This document shows positions 52,203-61,391 of a DNA stretch of 64,000 nucleotides, piece by piece. This stretch comes from CG1-02-35-72 sp045046885. Lineage in GTDB: Bacteria > Bacteroidota > Bacteroidia > Flavobacteriales > Flavobacteriaceae. The translations under genes and the position numbers were made by a program. The notes below the pieces were generated by a model. The model was not told the origin of the DNA, did not search any database, and saw only the letters and a program-made list of their open reading frames with translations. The stretch is from the NCBI GenBank assembly GCA_045046885.1, contig JASFYX010000037.1:12201-76200 (forward strand). The letters are read 5' to 3'. Each line of letters begins with the position of its first letter. Positions within the stretch are counted from its first letter, which is position 1.

Positions 52203-53195
52203 TTAGTCTCTGTCTAATTTATATTTGCTTAAATCCATTCCGAATTGTAAACCTTTAATATTTACTAATTCGTCTAACTCTGTTAAAGATTTTTTACCAA
52301 AGTTTCTAAATTTCATCAAGTCGTTTTTATTGAATGATACCAAATCTCCTAATGTATCTACTTCGGCTGCTTTTAAACAGTTTAAAGCACGAACAGAAAG
52401 ATCCATATCTATTAAGCGTGTTTTTAACAATTGACGCATATGTAATGATTCTTCATCATATGTTTCTGTTTCGGCAATTTCATCAGCTTCAAGCGTAATA
52501 CGCTCATCAGAAAACAACATAAAATGGTGAATTAAGATTTTAGCAGCTTCAGTTAAAGCGTCCTTAGGATTTATTGAACCATCAGTTTCAATATCAAAAA
52601 CTAATTTTTCATAATCTGTCTTTTGTTCAACTCTAAAGTTTTCTATCGTGTATTTTACGTTTTTGATAGGCGTAAAAATAGAATCAGTAAAAATGGTACC
52701 TAAAGGTGCAGTTGATTTTTTATTATCATCAGATAAAACAAAGCCACGCCCTTTTTCTATAGTAATTTCTAAATCTAATCTTACAGATTTTTCCATATTA
52801 CAGATTACTAATTCTGGATTTAAAACTTGGAATCCAGAGATGAATTTCTGTAAATCGCCAGCAGTTAATTGCTCATTGCCTTTTACAGAAACAGAAACTG
52901 TTTCGTTATCTGTATCTTCAATTTGCTTTTTAAAACGAACTTGTTTTAAATTTAAAACCATTTCGGTTACATCTTCAACAATTCCTTTAATTGTAGAAAA
53001 CTCGTGTTCAACACCTTCTATTCTTAAAGAAGTTATTGCATAACCTTCTAATGATGATAATAGAACTCTTCTTAATGCATTACCTACGGTTAAACCATAA
53101 CCTGGTTCTAGAGGTCTAAACTCGAATCTACCATTAAAATCTGTAGATTCTATCATTATAACCTTATCGGGTCTTTGAAAATTTAATATTGCCAT
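52203..53195 (-). CDS. rpoA: RNA polymerase alpha subunit
   Basis: A 330-residue alpha subunit. The N-terminal dimerisation domain contains EPGYGLTVGNALRRVLLSSL, and the C-terminal domain, which contacts DNA and regulators, has LIDMDLSVRALNCLKAAEV, followed by FRNFGKKSLTELDELV. It sits between rpsD and rplQ as usual. Confidence 0.97.
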   Translation of the reverse strand: MAILNFQRPDKVIMIESTDFNGRFEFRPLEPGYGLTVGNALRRVLLSSLEGYAITSLRIEGVEHEFSTIKGIVEDVTEMVLNLKQVRFKKQIEDTDNETVSVSVKGNEQLTAGDLQKFISGFQVLNPELVICNMEKSVRLDLEITIEKGRGFVLSDDNKKSTAPLGTIFTDSIFTPIKNVKYTIENFRVEQKTDYEKLVFDIETDGSINPKDALTEAAKILIHHFMLFSDERITLEADEIAETETYDEESLHMRQLLKTRLIDMDLSVRALNCLKAAEVDTLGDLVSFNKNDLMKFRNFGKKSLTELDELVNIKGLQFGMDLSKYKLDRD

Positions 53196-53208
53196 AGTTA
53201 ATATATCA

Positions 53209-53814
53209 TTATTTAGAGTACAACTCTACGATTAATTGTTCTTTTATGTTTTCAGGAATCTGAATACGTTCTGGTACTGTAACAAATGTGCCTTGTTTGG
53301 TTTCGCTATTAAAAGTTAACCATTCGTAAACACTTTTATTACTACTTATAGATTCTTCTATAGCTTGAAGTGATTTAGATTTTTCTCTAACGGCCACTTC
53401 ATCATTAGCTTTAAGTTGGTATGATGATATATTTACAATTTTACCATTAACGGTAATATGTCTGTGAGAAACCAATTGACGTGCTGCACGACGAGAAGGC
53501 GCTATGCCCATTCTAAATACAACATTGTCTAATCTAGATTCACATAATTGCAATAGTATTTCACCTGTAATACCTTTACTTTTTGAAGCTTTTTTGAATA
53601 AGTTTCTGAATTGCTTTTCTAAAATACCATAAGAGTATTTAGCTTTTTGTTTTTCTTGTAACTGTACAGCGTATTCCGATTTTTTACCGCGACGTCTGTT
53701 GTTACCGTGTTGTCCTGGAGGATAATTTTTCTTTGCGAAAGATTTGTCATCTCCAAAAATAGCTTCGCCAAATTTACGCGCTATTTTAGTTTGTGGTCCT
53801 GTATATCTTGCCAT
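53209..53814 (-). CDS. rpsD: Ribosomal protein S4
   Basis: A 201-residue small-subunit assembly protein. MARYTGPQTKIARKFGEAIF opens it and the S4 RNA-binding domain is seen as RLDNVVFRMGIAPSRRAARQ with LVSHRHITVNGK. The segment KKNYPPGQHGNNRRRGKKSE is a typical loop. It lacks an N-terminal zinc motif of cysteines. Confidence 0.97.
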   Translation of the reverse strand: MARYTGPQTKIARKFGEAIFGDDKSFAKKNYPPGQHGNNRRRGKKSEYAVQLQEKQKAKYSYGILEKQFRNLFKKASKSKGITGEILLQLCESRLDNVVFRMGIAPSRRAARQLVSHRHITVNGKIVNISSYQLKANDEVAVREKSKSLQAIEESISSNKSVYEWLTFNSETKQGTFVTVPERIQIPENIKEQLIVELYSK

Positions 53815-53903
53815 TCTAAATTGTTTTTAAAGATAGGGTTATGAATTAAGGCTTACTCCTTCGATAACCTAAAAATCTATCTCTCTTTTATATTAATAAT
53901 TAA

Positions 53904-54287
53904 TTAAACTCTTCTACGTTTTGGAGGACGACATCCATTATGTGGTAATGGTGTTACATCAATAATTTCTGTAACTTCAATACCTGCATTATGCAATGTT
54001 CTAATAGCAGACTCTCTACCATTTCCTGGTCCTTTTACATAAACTTTTACTTTTCTTAGTCCTGCTTCGTAGGCTACTTTAGCACAATCTTCTGCAGCTG
54101 TTTGAGCAGCATAAGGTGTGTTCTTTTTAGAACCTCTAAAACCTTGTTTCCCTGCAGATGACCAAGATATCACATCGCCACCCTTATTGGTTAATGATAC
54201 TATAATGTTGTTAAAAGAAGATTTTATATGTGCTTCTCCTACAGACTCAACAATAACTTTGCGTTTTTTTGAACTTGACTTCGCCAT
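53904..54287 (-). CDS. rpsK: Ribosomal protein S11
   Basis: A 127-residue protein of the platform of the small subunit. AHIKSSFNNIIVSLTNKGG and VKGPGNGRESAIRTL are typical, and the C-terminus DVTPLPHNGCRPPKRRRV is complete. It lies between rpsM and rpsD, with an 89-base gap on the rpsD side. Confidence 0.97.
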   Translation of the reverse strand: MAKSSSKKRKVIVESVGEAHIKSSFNNIIVSLTNKGGDVISWSSAGKQGFRGSKKNTPYAAQTAAEDCAKVAYEAGLRKVKVYVKGPGNGRESAIRTLHNAGIEVTEIIDVTPLPHNGCRPPKRRRV

Positions 54288-54295
54288 ACTATTTA

Positions 54296-54670
54296 TTATT
54301 TAGTTGCTTTCTTTTTGTTAGCAACTGTTTTACGTTTTCCTTTTCTAGTTCTAGAATTATTTTTTGTATGCTGACCTCTTAAAGGCAACCCTACTCTATG
54401 ACGGATGCCTCTGTAACAACCTATATCCATTAAACGTTTAATGTTCATTTGAATATCTGTACGAAGTTCTCCTTCAATTTTAAATTCTCTTACTTGCTCT
54501 CTGATGACATTTATTTCTTCATCAGTCCAGTCTTGAACTTTTTTACTTTCGTCTACTTTTGCATTTGCTAAAATTTCTTTAGCTCTGCTTCTTCCGACAC
54601 CAAAGATGTAAGTTAAACCTATAACTCCTCTTTTGAACTTTGGTAAATCAACTCCTGCTATTCTTGCCAT
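54296..54670 (-). CDS. rpsM: Ribosomal protein S13
   Basis: A 124-residue head protein of the small subunit. ARIAGVDLPKFKRGVIGLTY, a helix-two-turn-helix core and the basic tail RHRVGLPLRGQHTKNNSRTR identify it. It overlaps no neighbour, with 2 bases to rpmJ. Confidence 0.97.
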   Translation of the reverse strand: MARIAGVDLPKFKRGVIGLTYIFGVGRSRAKEILANAKVDESKKVQDWTDEEINVIREQVREFKIEGELRTDIQMNIKRLMDIGCYRGIRHRVGLPLRGQHTKNNSRTRKGKRKTVANKKKATK

Positions 54671-54672
54671 AA

Positions 54673-54789
54673 CTACCCTTGTCTTTGTTTAAATCTAGGA
54701 TTCTTTTTATTGATTACATATAATCTGCCTTTTCTACGCACAATCTTGCACTCGGCACTTCTCTTTTTTACTGATGTTCTAACTTTCAT
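54673..54789 (-). CDS. rpmJ: Ribosomal protein L36, zinc-less form
   Basis: A 38-residue protein encoded between infA and rpsM: MKVRTSVKKRSAECKIVRRK, then GRLYVINKKNPRFKQRQG, ending in TAG. The pattern KVRxSVKK and the C-terminal KQRQG identify L36. Only one of the four usual zinc ligands remains (Cys14), so it is the cysteine-free type. The stop codon shows that TAG is used as a normal stop. Confidence 0.93.
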   Translation of the reverse strand: MKVRTSVKKRSAECKIVRRKGRLYVINKKNPRFKQRQG

Positions 54790-54799
54790 CGGTTTATTT

Positions 54800-55015
54800 T
54801 TAATATCTATATGTTATTCTGGCCTTACTTAAATCGTAAGGACTCATTTCTAATTTAACTTTATCTCCAGGTAATAATTTAATATAATGCATACGCATTT
54901 TACCCGAAATGTGTGCTGTTACAATATGACCATTTTCTAATTCTACGCGAAACATAGCGTTAGATAATGCTTCATTTATTGTTCCATCTTGTTCTATTGC
55001 TGCTTGTTTAGCCAT
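54800..55015 (-). CDS. infA: Translation initiation factor IF-1
   Basis: A 71-residue S1-fold factor that assists initiation complex formation. AKQAAIEQDGTINEALSNAM and the RNA-binding VELENGHIVTAHISGKMR are typical. Its ATG shares one base with the secY stop (TAATG), showing translational coupling. Confidence 0.95.
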   Translation of the reverse strand: MAKQAAIEQDGTINEALSNAMFRVELENGHIVTAHISGKMRMHYIKLLPGDKVKLEMSPYDLSKARITYRY

Positions 55016-56343
55016 TATGCAACACTTCTTTTAGATCCCGTTTTCATCAAACCATCATAATGACGGCTTAATAAATGAGAATTTATTTGCTGAATAGTAT
55101 CTATAGCTACACCTACCATAATTATAAGTGATGTCCCTCCATAAAACATTGCCCAAGATTGTTGTACTCCCATAAGCGTAACAAACGTAGGTAATATTGA
55201 AAGCAATGCTAAAAATATAGATCCAGGTAATGTAATTCTAGATAAAATAGTATCTATAAATTCGCCTGTATCTTTACCAGGTCTAACCCCAGGCACAAAT
55301 CCGCCACCGCGTTTTAAATCGTCGGCCATTTTATTTGTTGGGATAGTAATCGCCGTATAAAAATAACTGAAAATAATTATCAGTAATGCAAAAACTAAAT
55401 TATACCAAAAACCACGCATATTACTAAATGTTACTCCTATTTGTTGCATAATGTCAGACTCTGATAGTCTTGTTAATGTAACAGGGACAAACATAATGGC
55501 TTGCGCAAATATAATGGGCATAACACCCGCAGAATTTACTTTTAACGGAATGTATTGTCTAGCGCCTGCCACATTTTTAATATTACCAGCTACAGTACGT
55601 CTGGCGTATTGAACGGCCACACGTCTTACAGCGGTTACTAAAAATACAGTTGCTAAGATAACTAAGAACCAAATAACCAATTCTATTAATATCATAATCA
55701 AGCCACCATTTGACTGAGTGATTCTTGAACCGGCTTCTTGCATAAATGCAGATGGGAATCTTGCGATAATCCCAACCATAATTAACAATGATATACCATT
55801 ACCAATACCTTTATCGGTAATTTTCTCGCCTAACCACATTGCAAAAACTGTCCCTGCTGTTAACAATACCATAGACGATATCCAAAACATACCTCCTGTT
55901 AAATAGAAAGTTGAAGCGGGTAAGGTTTGTTGTAAATTAACAATATAAGCCGGTCCTTGAACAACAGTAATAGCTATTGTTAACCAACGTGTAATTTGAT
56001 TAATTGTTTTTCTACCACTTTCTCCTTCTTTTTGTAGTTTTTGTAAATAGGGTACCGCAATACCCATTAACTGAACGACAATTGAAGCAGAAATATAAGG
56101 CATAACGCCTAAAGCCATAATTGAAGCTTTAGAAAAAGCGCCTCCTGTAAATGCATTTAATAAACCTAAAAGACCACCAGATGTTTGGTTTGATAAAGCA
56201 GTTAACTGACTGCCATCAATACCTGGTAGCGGCACATGTGCCATAAGTCTATAAACAGCCATAAAACCAAGAGTCAAAATAATTTTTTGTCTTAACTCGT
56301 CAATTTTCCAAATATCCTGTATGGTTGTAATAAATTTTTTCAT
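55015..56343 (-). CDS. secY: Protein translocase subunit SecY
   Basis: A 442-residue channel protein with ten membrane helices. HVPLPGIDGSQL, the plug/pore region following AFTGGAFSKASIMALGVMPY, and the C-terminal LPTFVTLMGVQQSWAMFYGG and SRHYDGLMKTGSKRS support it. It lies between rplO and infA, the usual spc position. Confidence 0.97.
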   Translation of the reverse strand: MKKFITTIQDIWKIDELRQKIILTLGFMAVYRLMAHVPLPGIDGSQLTALSNQTSGGLLGLLNAFTGGAFSKASIMALGVMPYISASIVVQLMGIAVPYLQKLQKEGESGRKTINQITRWLTIAITVVQGPAYIVNLQQTLPASTFYLTGGMFWISSMVLLTAGTVFAMWLGEKITDKGIGNGISLLIMVGIIARFPSAFMQEAGSRITQSNGGLIMILIELVIWFLVILATVFLVTAVRRVAVQYARRTVAGNIKNVAGARQYIPLKVNSAGVMPIIFAQAIMFVPVTLTRLSESDIMQQIGVTFSNMRGFWYNLVFALLIIIFSYFYTAITIPTNKMADDLKRGGGFVPGVRPGKDTGEFIDTILSRITLPGSIFLALLSILPTFVTLMGVQQSWAMFYGGTSLIIMVGVAIDTIQQINSHLLSRHYDGLMKTGSKRSVA

Positions 56344-56354
56344 TTACAAAAGTG

Positions 56355-56807
56355 TTATAAAGTTACAGCTTCTCCTCCAGCGTCTTCAATTGCTTTTTTG
56401 GCTGAGGCAGTAAATTTATGAACAGTTATATTTAATTTAGCTTTTAATTCGCCTCTACCTAATATTTTAACTAAATCGTTTTTACCAGCTACACCATTTT
56501 CTATTAAAGTTTCTAATGTAACTGTATCTTTAACTTTACCGTTATCAACCATATCTTGAATACGATCTAGGTTTACACCTACATATTCTTTACGATTGAT
56601 GTTTTTAAATCCAAATTTTGGAACACGGCGTTGTAAAGGCATTTGACCACCTTCGAAACCAATTTTTCTAGAATAACCAGATCTTGATTTTGCACCTTTA
56701 TGACCTCTTGTAGCCGTTCCACCTTTTCCAGAACCTTGGCCACGACCAATTCTCTTTCCTTTGTTTGTTACAGAACCTGCTGCAGGTTTTAAATTATTTA
56801 AATTCAT
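56355..56807 (-). CDS. rplO: Ribosomal protein L15
   Basis: A 150-residue large-subunit protein. The basic N-terminal loop NKGKRIGRGQGSGKGGTATR and RSGYSRKIGFEGGQMPLQRR are the family marks. It is followed 11 bases later by secY. Confidence 0.97.
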   Translation of the reverse strand: MNLNNLKPAAGSVTNKGKRIGRGQGSGKGGTATRGHKGAKSRSGYSRKIGFEGGQMPLQRRVPKFGFKNINRKEYVGVNLDRIQDMVDNGKVKDTVTLETLIENGVAGKNDLVKILGRGELKAKLNITVHKFTASAKKAIEDAGGEAVTL

Positions 56808-56819
56808 AATTTAATTATC

Positions 56820-57005
56820 TTATTTAGCTTCTTGTACAGAAACCAAGTGTTTTACTTTATTAATCATACCAAGTATATTAGAAGTTGCTTCATGTGAAAC
56901 TTCTTGTCCCATTTTGCGTAAACCTAAAGCCTCTAAAGTTCTTTTTTGGTTTTGAGGACGTCTAATTTGACTTCTAACTTGTTTTATTATTATCTTCTTT
57001 GCCAT
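56820..57005 (-). CDS. rpmD: Ribosomal protein L30
   Basis: A 61-residue protein. KIIIKQVRSQIRRPQNQKRT and LEALGLRKMGQEVSH identify L30. It sits between rpsE and rplO with 10 and 12 base gaps. Confidence 0.95.
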   Translation of the reverse strand: MAKKIIIKQVRSQIRRPQNQKRTLEALGLRKMGQEVSHEATSNILGMINKVKHLVSVQEAK

Positions 57006-57015
57006 CTTCTTAATT

Positions 57016-57540
57016 TTAACCGTTAAAAACTTTATTTAAAGAAACACCTCTTTGTTTTGCAACAGAGGCAGCATCTCTTAATTGTAATAAAGCATCAAAA
57101 GTAGCTTTAACAACATTATGAGGATTTGAAGAACCTTGTGATTTAGATAATACATCTTTTACACCTACAGATTCAAGTACGGCACGTACAGCTCCACCAG
57201 CAATTACACCAGTACCGTGAGAGGCTGGTTTTAAAAATACTTTTGCACCACTGTATTTACCTTTTTGTTCGTGAGGTAACGTTGCTTTAACAATAGGAAT
57301 TCTTACTAAATTCTTTTTAGCATCTTCTATTGCTTTTGCGATAGCTGAAGCCACATCTTTAGATTTTCCTAAACCTTGACCAACAACACCATTTTTATTG
57401 CCTACCACTACAATAGCAGAAAATCCAAAGGCGCGTCCCCCTTTAGTTACTTTAGTAACACGCTGTACACCAACTAAATGATCTACTAATTCTAAACCAC
57501 TTGGTTTAACTCGTTCTACGTTTTTATATTTTTTATACAT
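57016..57540 (-). CDS. rpsE: Ribosomal protein S5
   Basis: A 174-residue protein of the decoding region. VQRVTKVTKGGRAFGFSAIV and VGNKNGVVGQGLGKSKDVAS are the S5 signatures, and the C-terminal domain has GTGVIAGGAVRAVLESVGV. It is standard in order. Confidence 0.97.
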   Translation of the reverse strand: MYKKYKNVERVKPSGLELVDHLVGVQRVTKVTKGGRAFGFSAIVVVGNKNGVVGQGLGKSKDVASAIAKAIEDAKKNLVRIPIVKATLPHEQKGKYSGAKVFLKPASHGTGVIAGGAVRAVLESVGVKDVLSKSQGSSNPHNVVKATFDALLQLRDAASVAKQRGVSLNKVFNG

Positions 57541-57549
57541 AATTTCTTA

Positions 57550-57903
57550 CTAAAATTTTAAACCAGCTTCTCTAGCTGCATCTGCTAAAGCTTTAACGCG
57601 TCCGTGATACAAATAACCATTCCTATCGAAAGCACAAGTAGTAATACCCGCTTTTATAGCCCTTTCTGCAATAATTTTACCAACTACTGTAGCTACTTCT
57701 TTTTTTGCACCTGTAGCAGTAATATCTTTTTCTCTTGAAGAAACAGCTGAAAGTGTTTTTCCTGAAACGTCGTCTACCAATTGTGCATAAATTTCTTTAT
57801 TACTTCTAAACACTACTAATCTAGGTTTAGTTGCTGTACCAGAAATAATTTTTCTGATTCTATGTTTTATTCTAATTCTTCTCTGAAGCTTTGATAATGC
57901 CAT
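57550..57903 (-). CDS. rplR: Ribosomal protein L18
   Basis: A 117-residue 5S rRNA-binding protein. RRIRIKHRIRKIISGTATKP and RLVVFRSNKEIYAQLVDD mark it, and the C-terminal FDRNGYLYHGRVKALADAAR is complete. Confidence 0.96.
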   Translation of the reverse strand: MALSKLQRRIRIKHRIRKIISGTATKPRLVVFRSNKEIYAQLVDDVSGKTLSAVSSREKDITATGAKKEVATVVGKIIAERAIKAGITTCAFDRNGYLYHGRVKALADAAREAGLKF

Positions 57904-57917
57904 AATATTAATCTGTA

Positions 57918-58460
57918 TTATGCAGTTTTACCTGCTTTTCTTCTTAATTGTTCTCCTACAAATTTAACACCTTTTCCTTTATAAGGTTCTGGTCTACGGA
58001 ACGAGCGTATTTTAGCCGCTACTTGTCCAACCAATTGTTTATCAAAAGATGATAATTTAATTATTGGATTTTTACCTTTTTCTGAAATGGTTTCAACTTT
58101 AACTTCTTGAGCAACATTTAAAACGATGCTGTGAGAAAAACCTAAAGCTAAATCTAATTTTTGTCCTTGATTTGTGGCACGATAACCAACGCCAACCAAT
58201 TCTAATTCTTTAGTCCAGCCTTTAGAAACACCTTCTATCATATTAAATATAAGGGCTCTATATAAACCGTGTTTAGATTTGTGATCTTTACTTTCTGAAG
58301 GTCTTTCTAATGTAAGATTTCCATCTTCAATTTTTACGCTAATAGCATCTAATTCTTGCTTTAGCTCGCCTAATTTACCTTTAACAGTAATGGTGTTATT
58401 TTCATAACTTACGGTTACGTCATTTGGTATATTTATGGGACTGTTTCCTATTCTTGACAT
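57918..58460 (-). CDS. rplF: Ribosomal protein L6
   Basis: A 180-residue protein with two L6 domains. SRIGNSPINIPNDVTVSYEN opens the first, and the second contains RSFRRPEPYKGKGVKFVGEQ with the conserved PYKGKG near the C-terminus. Confidence 0.97.
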   Translation of the reverse strand: MSRIGNSPINIPNDVTVSYENNTITVKGKLGELKQELDAISVKIEDGNLTLERPSESKDHKSKHGLYRALIFNMIEGVSKGWTKELELVGVGYRATNQGQKLDLALGFSHSIVLNVAQEVKVETISEKGKNPIIKLSSFDKQLVGQVAAKIRSFRRPEPYKGKGVKFVGEQLRRKAGKTA

Positions 58461-58472
58461 CTTATTATATTT

Positions 58473-58871
58473 TTAATAAACGTAACATAAAACTTCACCA
58501 CCTATATTCTCTTGACGTGCCTTTTTATTGGTCATTACGCCTTTTGATGTAGATATTATCGCTACACCTAAACCGTTTAAAACGCGAGGCATATCTGATG
58601 AACTTGCATATTTTCTTAAACCAGGTGTACTAATACGTTGTAATTTTTTAATTACAGGTTCTTTAGTAATTTTGTCATATTTTAAAGCTATTTTAATGCT
58701 ACCTTGAACAGTATCATTCATAAATTTATAACTTAAAATAAACCCTTGGTCAAATAAAATTTTTGTAATCTCTTTTTTAAGATTAGAGGCAGGAATTTCT
58801 ACAACGCGTTTTCCAGCGCTTACTGCATTTCTAACTCTCGTTAAATAATCTGCTATTGGATCTGTATTCAT
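58473..58871 (-). CDS. rpsH: Ribosomal protein S8
   Basis: A 132-residue central-domain 16S rRNA binder. DPIADYLTRVRNAVSAGKRV and the C-terminal GLGVAIISTSKGVMTNKKAR with GGEVLCYVY are typical. A 70-base gap precedes it on the rpsN side. Confidence 0.97.
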   Translation of the reverse strand: MNTDPIADYLTRVRNAVSAGKRVVEIPASNLKKEITKILFDQGFILSYKFMNDTVQGSIKIALKYDKITKEPVIKKLQRISTPGLRKYASSSDMPRVLNGLGVAIISTSKGVMTNKKARQENIGGEVLCYVY

Positions 58872-58941
58872 TTATATTAATTTGCGGTTTTGGTTTTTAA
58901 TTACGACTCTCGCAACTAAACTTCAAACCATTTTAAAATTT

Positions 58942-59211
58942 TTACCAACTGGCTTTTTTTACACCTGGAATTAATCCTTGGTTAGCCATTTCTCTAAAAG
59001 TAACACGCGAAATACCAAACTGACGAATATATCCTTTTGGTCTTCCTGTTAATTTACAACGGTTGTGTAGACGTACAGGCGAAGCATTTTTAGGAAGCTT
59101 TTGTAAAGCTTCATAATCTCCTGCTTCTTTTAAAGCTTTTCTTTTGGCCGCATATTTAGCTACCATTTTTCTTCTTTTAACCTCACGGGCTTTCATTGAT
59201 TCTTTAGCCAT
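58942..59211 (-). CDS. rpsN: Ribosomal protein S14, zinc-independent type
   Basis: An 89-residue S14. LHNRCKLTGRPKGYIRQFGI and the ending GLIPGVKKASW identify it. The length and the lack of paired CxxC motifs place it in the long, zinc-independent class. Confidence 0.95.
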   Translation of the reverse strand: MAKESMKAREVKRRKMVAKYAAKRKALKEAGDYEALQKLPKNASPVRLHNRCKLTGRPKGYIRQFGISRVTFREMANQGLIPGVKKASW

Positions 59212-59213
59212 CC

Positions 59214-59765
59214 TTATTTCTTTTTAAATGGTAAACCTAATTCACTTAGTAATGACTTGGCTTCTTTATCGGTATTGGCAGATGTTACAAAAGTAATATC
59301 CATACCATTAATTTTGTTAACTTTATCTATGTTGATTTCTGGAAATATAATTTGTTCGGTAATTCCTAAATTATAATTTCCGCGACCATCAAATCCGCTA
59401 ACTTTAATACCACCAAAGTCTCTAACTCTTGGTAATGCAGAAGTTACTAATCTGTCTAAAAATTCGTACATTTTAATACCTCTTAGTGTTACTTTAACAC
59501 CAATTGGCATGCCTTTACGTAATTTAAAAAAAGCGACATCCTTTTTAGAAATAGTAGCGATCGCTTTTTGACCAGAAATAGTTGTTATTTCTTCTAATGC
59601 ATAATCAATTAACTTCTTATCAGCTATAGCTTCGCCAACACCTTTACTAATTACAATTTTTTGTAATTTAGGCACTTGCATAATATTTTTATAGCCAAAT
59701 TCTTCTGTAAGAGCACCCATTATGCGGCTCTTATATTCTCCTTTAAGTCTTGGTATATACTCCAT
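59214..59765 (-). CDS. rplE: Ribosomal protein L5
   Basis: A 183-residue protein contacting 5S rRNA and P-site tRNA. VPKLQKIVISKGVGEAIADK, RVRDFGGIKVSGFDGRGNYN and LGITEQIIFPEINIDKV are family marks. It lies 2 bases from both rplX and rpsN. Confidence 0.97.
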   Translation of the reverse strand: MEYIPRLKGEYKSRIMGALTEEFGYKNIMQVPKLQKIVISKGVGEAIADKKLIDYALEEITTISGQKAIATISKKDVAFFKLRKGMPIGVKVTLRGIKMYEFLDRLVTSALPRVRDFGGIKVSGFDGRGNYNLGITEQIIFPEINIDKVNKINGMDITFVTSANTDKEAKSLLSELGLPFKKK

Positions 59766-59767
59766 AA

Positions 59768-60076
59768 CTAAATAACTTCTCCAGTTTTTTTAGAAAATCG
59801 CACTTTTTTATCACCTTCCATTTTATAGCCAACTTTAGTCGCTTCGCCTTTTACAACAAGCATTAAATTAGATATATGTAATGAAGCTTCTTTTTTAACT
59901 ATGCCTCCTTGTGGATTTTGAGCGCTTGGTTTATTGTGTTTAGACACCATATTAACACCCTCTACAATAGCACGGTTTTTAGCACGAATTATTTCTACTA
60001 TTTTTCCTTCTTTTCCTTTGTGCTCACCAGTAATTACTTTTACTGTATCTCCAGATTTTATTTTAAACTTTGTCAT
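59768..60076 (-). CDS. rplX: Ribosomal protein L24
   Basis: A 102-residue assembly protein with a KOW motif in KIKSGDTVKVITGEHKGKEG. I chose the ATG at 60076 (MTKFKIK); another ATG is 3 bases upstream and a TTG 6 bases upstream. The tail VSKHNKPSAQNPQGGIVKKE is normal for the family. Confidence 0.94.
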   Translation of the reverse strand: MTKFKIKSGDTVKVITGEHKGKEGKIVEIIRAKNRAIVEGVNMVSKHNKPSAQNPQGGIVKKEASLHISNLMLVVKGEATKVGYKMEGDKKVRFSKKTGEVI

Positions 60077-60088
60077 CATCAATAAGAT

Positions 60089-60460
60089 TTAAAGCACTTC
60101 TGGTGCTAGTGATACAATTTTCATAAATTGCTTTTCACGCAATTCTCTAGCAACAGGGCCAAAAACACGTGTACCGCTCATTTCGCCAGAAGTGGCGTCT
60201 AAAAGAACACAAGCATTATCGTCAAATCTTATGTAAGATCCATCTTTACGTCTTATTTCTTTTTTTGTTCTTACTACAACAGCTTTAGAAACTTGTCCTT
60301 TTTTAACAGTTCCGTTTGGCGTTGCATCTTTTATTGTTACTACAATTTTATCGCCAATAGAAGCATATCTTCTTTTGGTTCCGCCTAATACTCTAATTAC
60401 AAGAGCTTCTTTGGCTCCCGTATTATCGGCTACTTTTAGTCTTGATTCTTGTTGTAACAT
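60089..60460 (-). CDS. rplN: Ribosomal protein L14
   Basis: A 123-residue protein. LQQESRLKVADNTGAKEALV and the conserved DDNACVLLDATSGEMSGTRV with GPVARELRE identify it. It sits between rpsQ and rplX. Confidence 0.97.
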   Translation of the reverse strand: MLQQESRLKVADNTGAKEALVIRVLGGTKRRYASIGDKIVVTIKDATPNGTVKKGQVSKAVVVRTKKEIRRKDGSYIRFDDNACVLLDATSGEMSGTRVFGPVARELREKQFMKIVSLAPEVL

Positions 60461-60462
60461 AA

Positions 60463-60720
60463 TTATTTAGCTCTTTCAATGATTTCTACTAATCTCCAAC
60501 GTTTAGATTTACTTAACGGACGTGTTTCCATTATTCTTACAGTATCTCCTTCGTTGCAATCATTTTTTTCGTCGTGTGCGACATACTTTTTAGTATTAAG
60601 CACGTATTTTCCATACATAGGGTGTTTTACACGTTTAACCTCTGCTACTACAATAGATTTCTCCATTTTATCGCTAGTAACAACCCCAACTCTTTCTTTT
60701 CTAAGATTTCTTTTTTCCAT
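60463..60720 (-). CDS. rpsQ: Ribosomal protein S17
   Basis: An 85-residue OB-fold protein. RKERVGVVTSDKMEKSIVVA and EGDTVRIMETRPLSKSKRWR are family signatures. Two bases separate it from rplN. Confidence 0.96.
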   Translation of the reverse strand: MEKRNLRKERVGVVTSDKMEKSIVVAEVKRVKHPMYGKYVLNTKKYVAHDEKNDCNEGDTVRIMETRPLSKSKRWRLVEIIERAK

Positions 60721-60736
60721 CTTTTAGTAAATACAA

Positions 60737-60928
60737 TTATTGTATTGCTCTTTTGGTTATTTCTGTCGCTAATCTAGCCACAGTTCTTCTAAGCTTTCTT
60801 AATTGAATTGGATTTTCTAGCGGCGAAATTGCATGAGCCATTTTAAGATCTGAATAACTTTTCTTCATATCTTTAAATTTTACTTGCAAATCTTCTACAG
60901 ACAATTCGTTTATTTCTGATTGTTTCAT
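60737..60928 (-). CDS. rpmC: Ribosomal protein L29
   Basis: A 63-residue helical protein near the exit tunnel. KQSEINELSVEDLQVKFKDM and HAISPLENPIQLRKLRRTVA with the ending RLATEITKR identify it. Confidence 0.94.
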   Translation of the reverse strand: MKQSEINELSVEDLQVKFKDMKKSYSDLKMAHAISPLENPIQLRKLRRTVARLATEITKRAIQ

Positions 60929-60941
60929 TTTACTTTTTCAA

Positions 60942-61370
60942 TTAAGCGTTATCAAAATCTCTAGCAATAATAAACTTAGTTTTAACAGGTAATTTCTGTG
61001 CTGCTAAACGCAAAGCTTCTTTTGCAATTTCTAAGGATACTCCTCCAATTTCAAAAAGCATTCTTCCTGGTTTAATAGGGGCTACCCAATATTCTGGAGC
61101 TCCTTTACCTTTACCCATACGTACCTCTAAAGGTTTTTTAGTAATGGGTTTATCTGGGAATATTTTTATCCATAACTGCCCTTCACGTTTCATATAACGT
61201 GTAGCCGCAACACGCGCTGCTTCTATTTGACGGGCTGTAATCCAATTTTGTTCAAGAGATTTTATACCAAACATGCCGTTTGAAAGTCTATGACCTCTGT
61301 TAGAAATTCCTTGCAGTTGGCCTTTTCCTTTCTGTACCTTACGATATTTTACTCTTTTTGGTTGTAACAT
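60942..61370 (-). CDS. rplP: Ribosomal protein L16
   Basis: A 142-residue protein near the peptidyl transferase centre. MLQPKRVKYRKVQKGKGQLQ, MGKGKGAPEYWVAPIKPGRM and AQKLPVKTKFIIARD are conserved. Complete. Confidence 0.97.
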   Translation of the reverse strand: MLQPKRVKYRKVQKGKGQLQGISNRGHRLSNGMFGIKSLEQNWITARQIEAARVAATRYMKREGQLWIKIFPDKPITKKPLEVRMGKGKGAPEYWVAPIKPGRMLFEIGGVSLEIAKEALRLAAQKLPVKTKFIIARDFDNA

Positions 61371-61391
61371 CTTCTAAATTCTTTTTAAAAT

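Noticed and set aside
52648..53043. Plus-strand 131-residue frame inside rpoA
   Set aside because: Shadow of a strongly conserved gene; composition follows the complement of rpoA codons.
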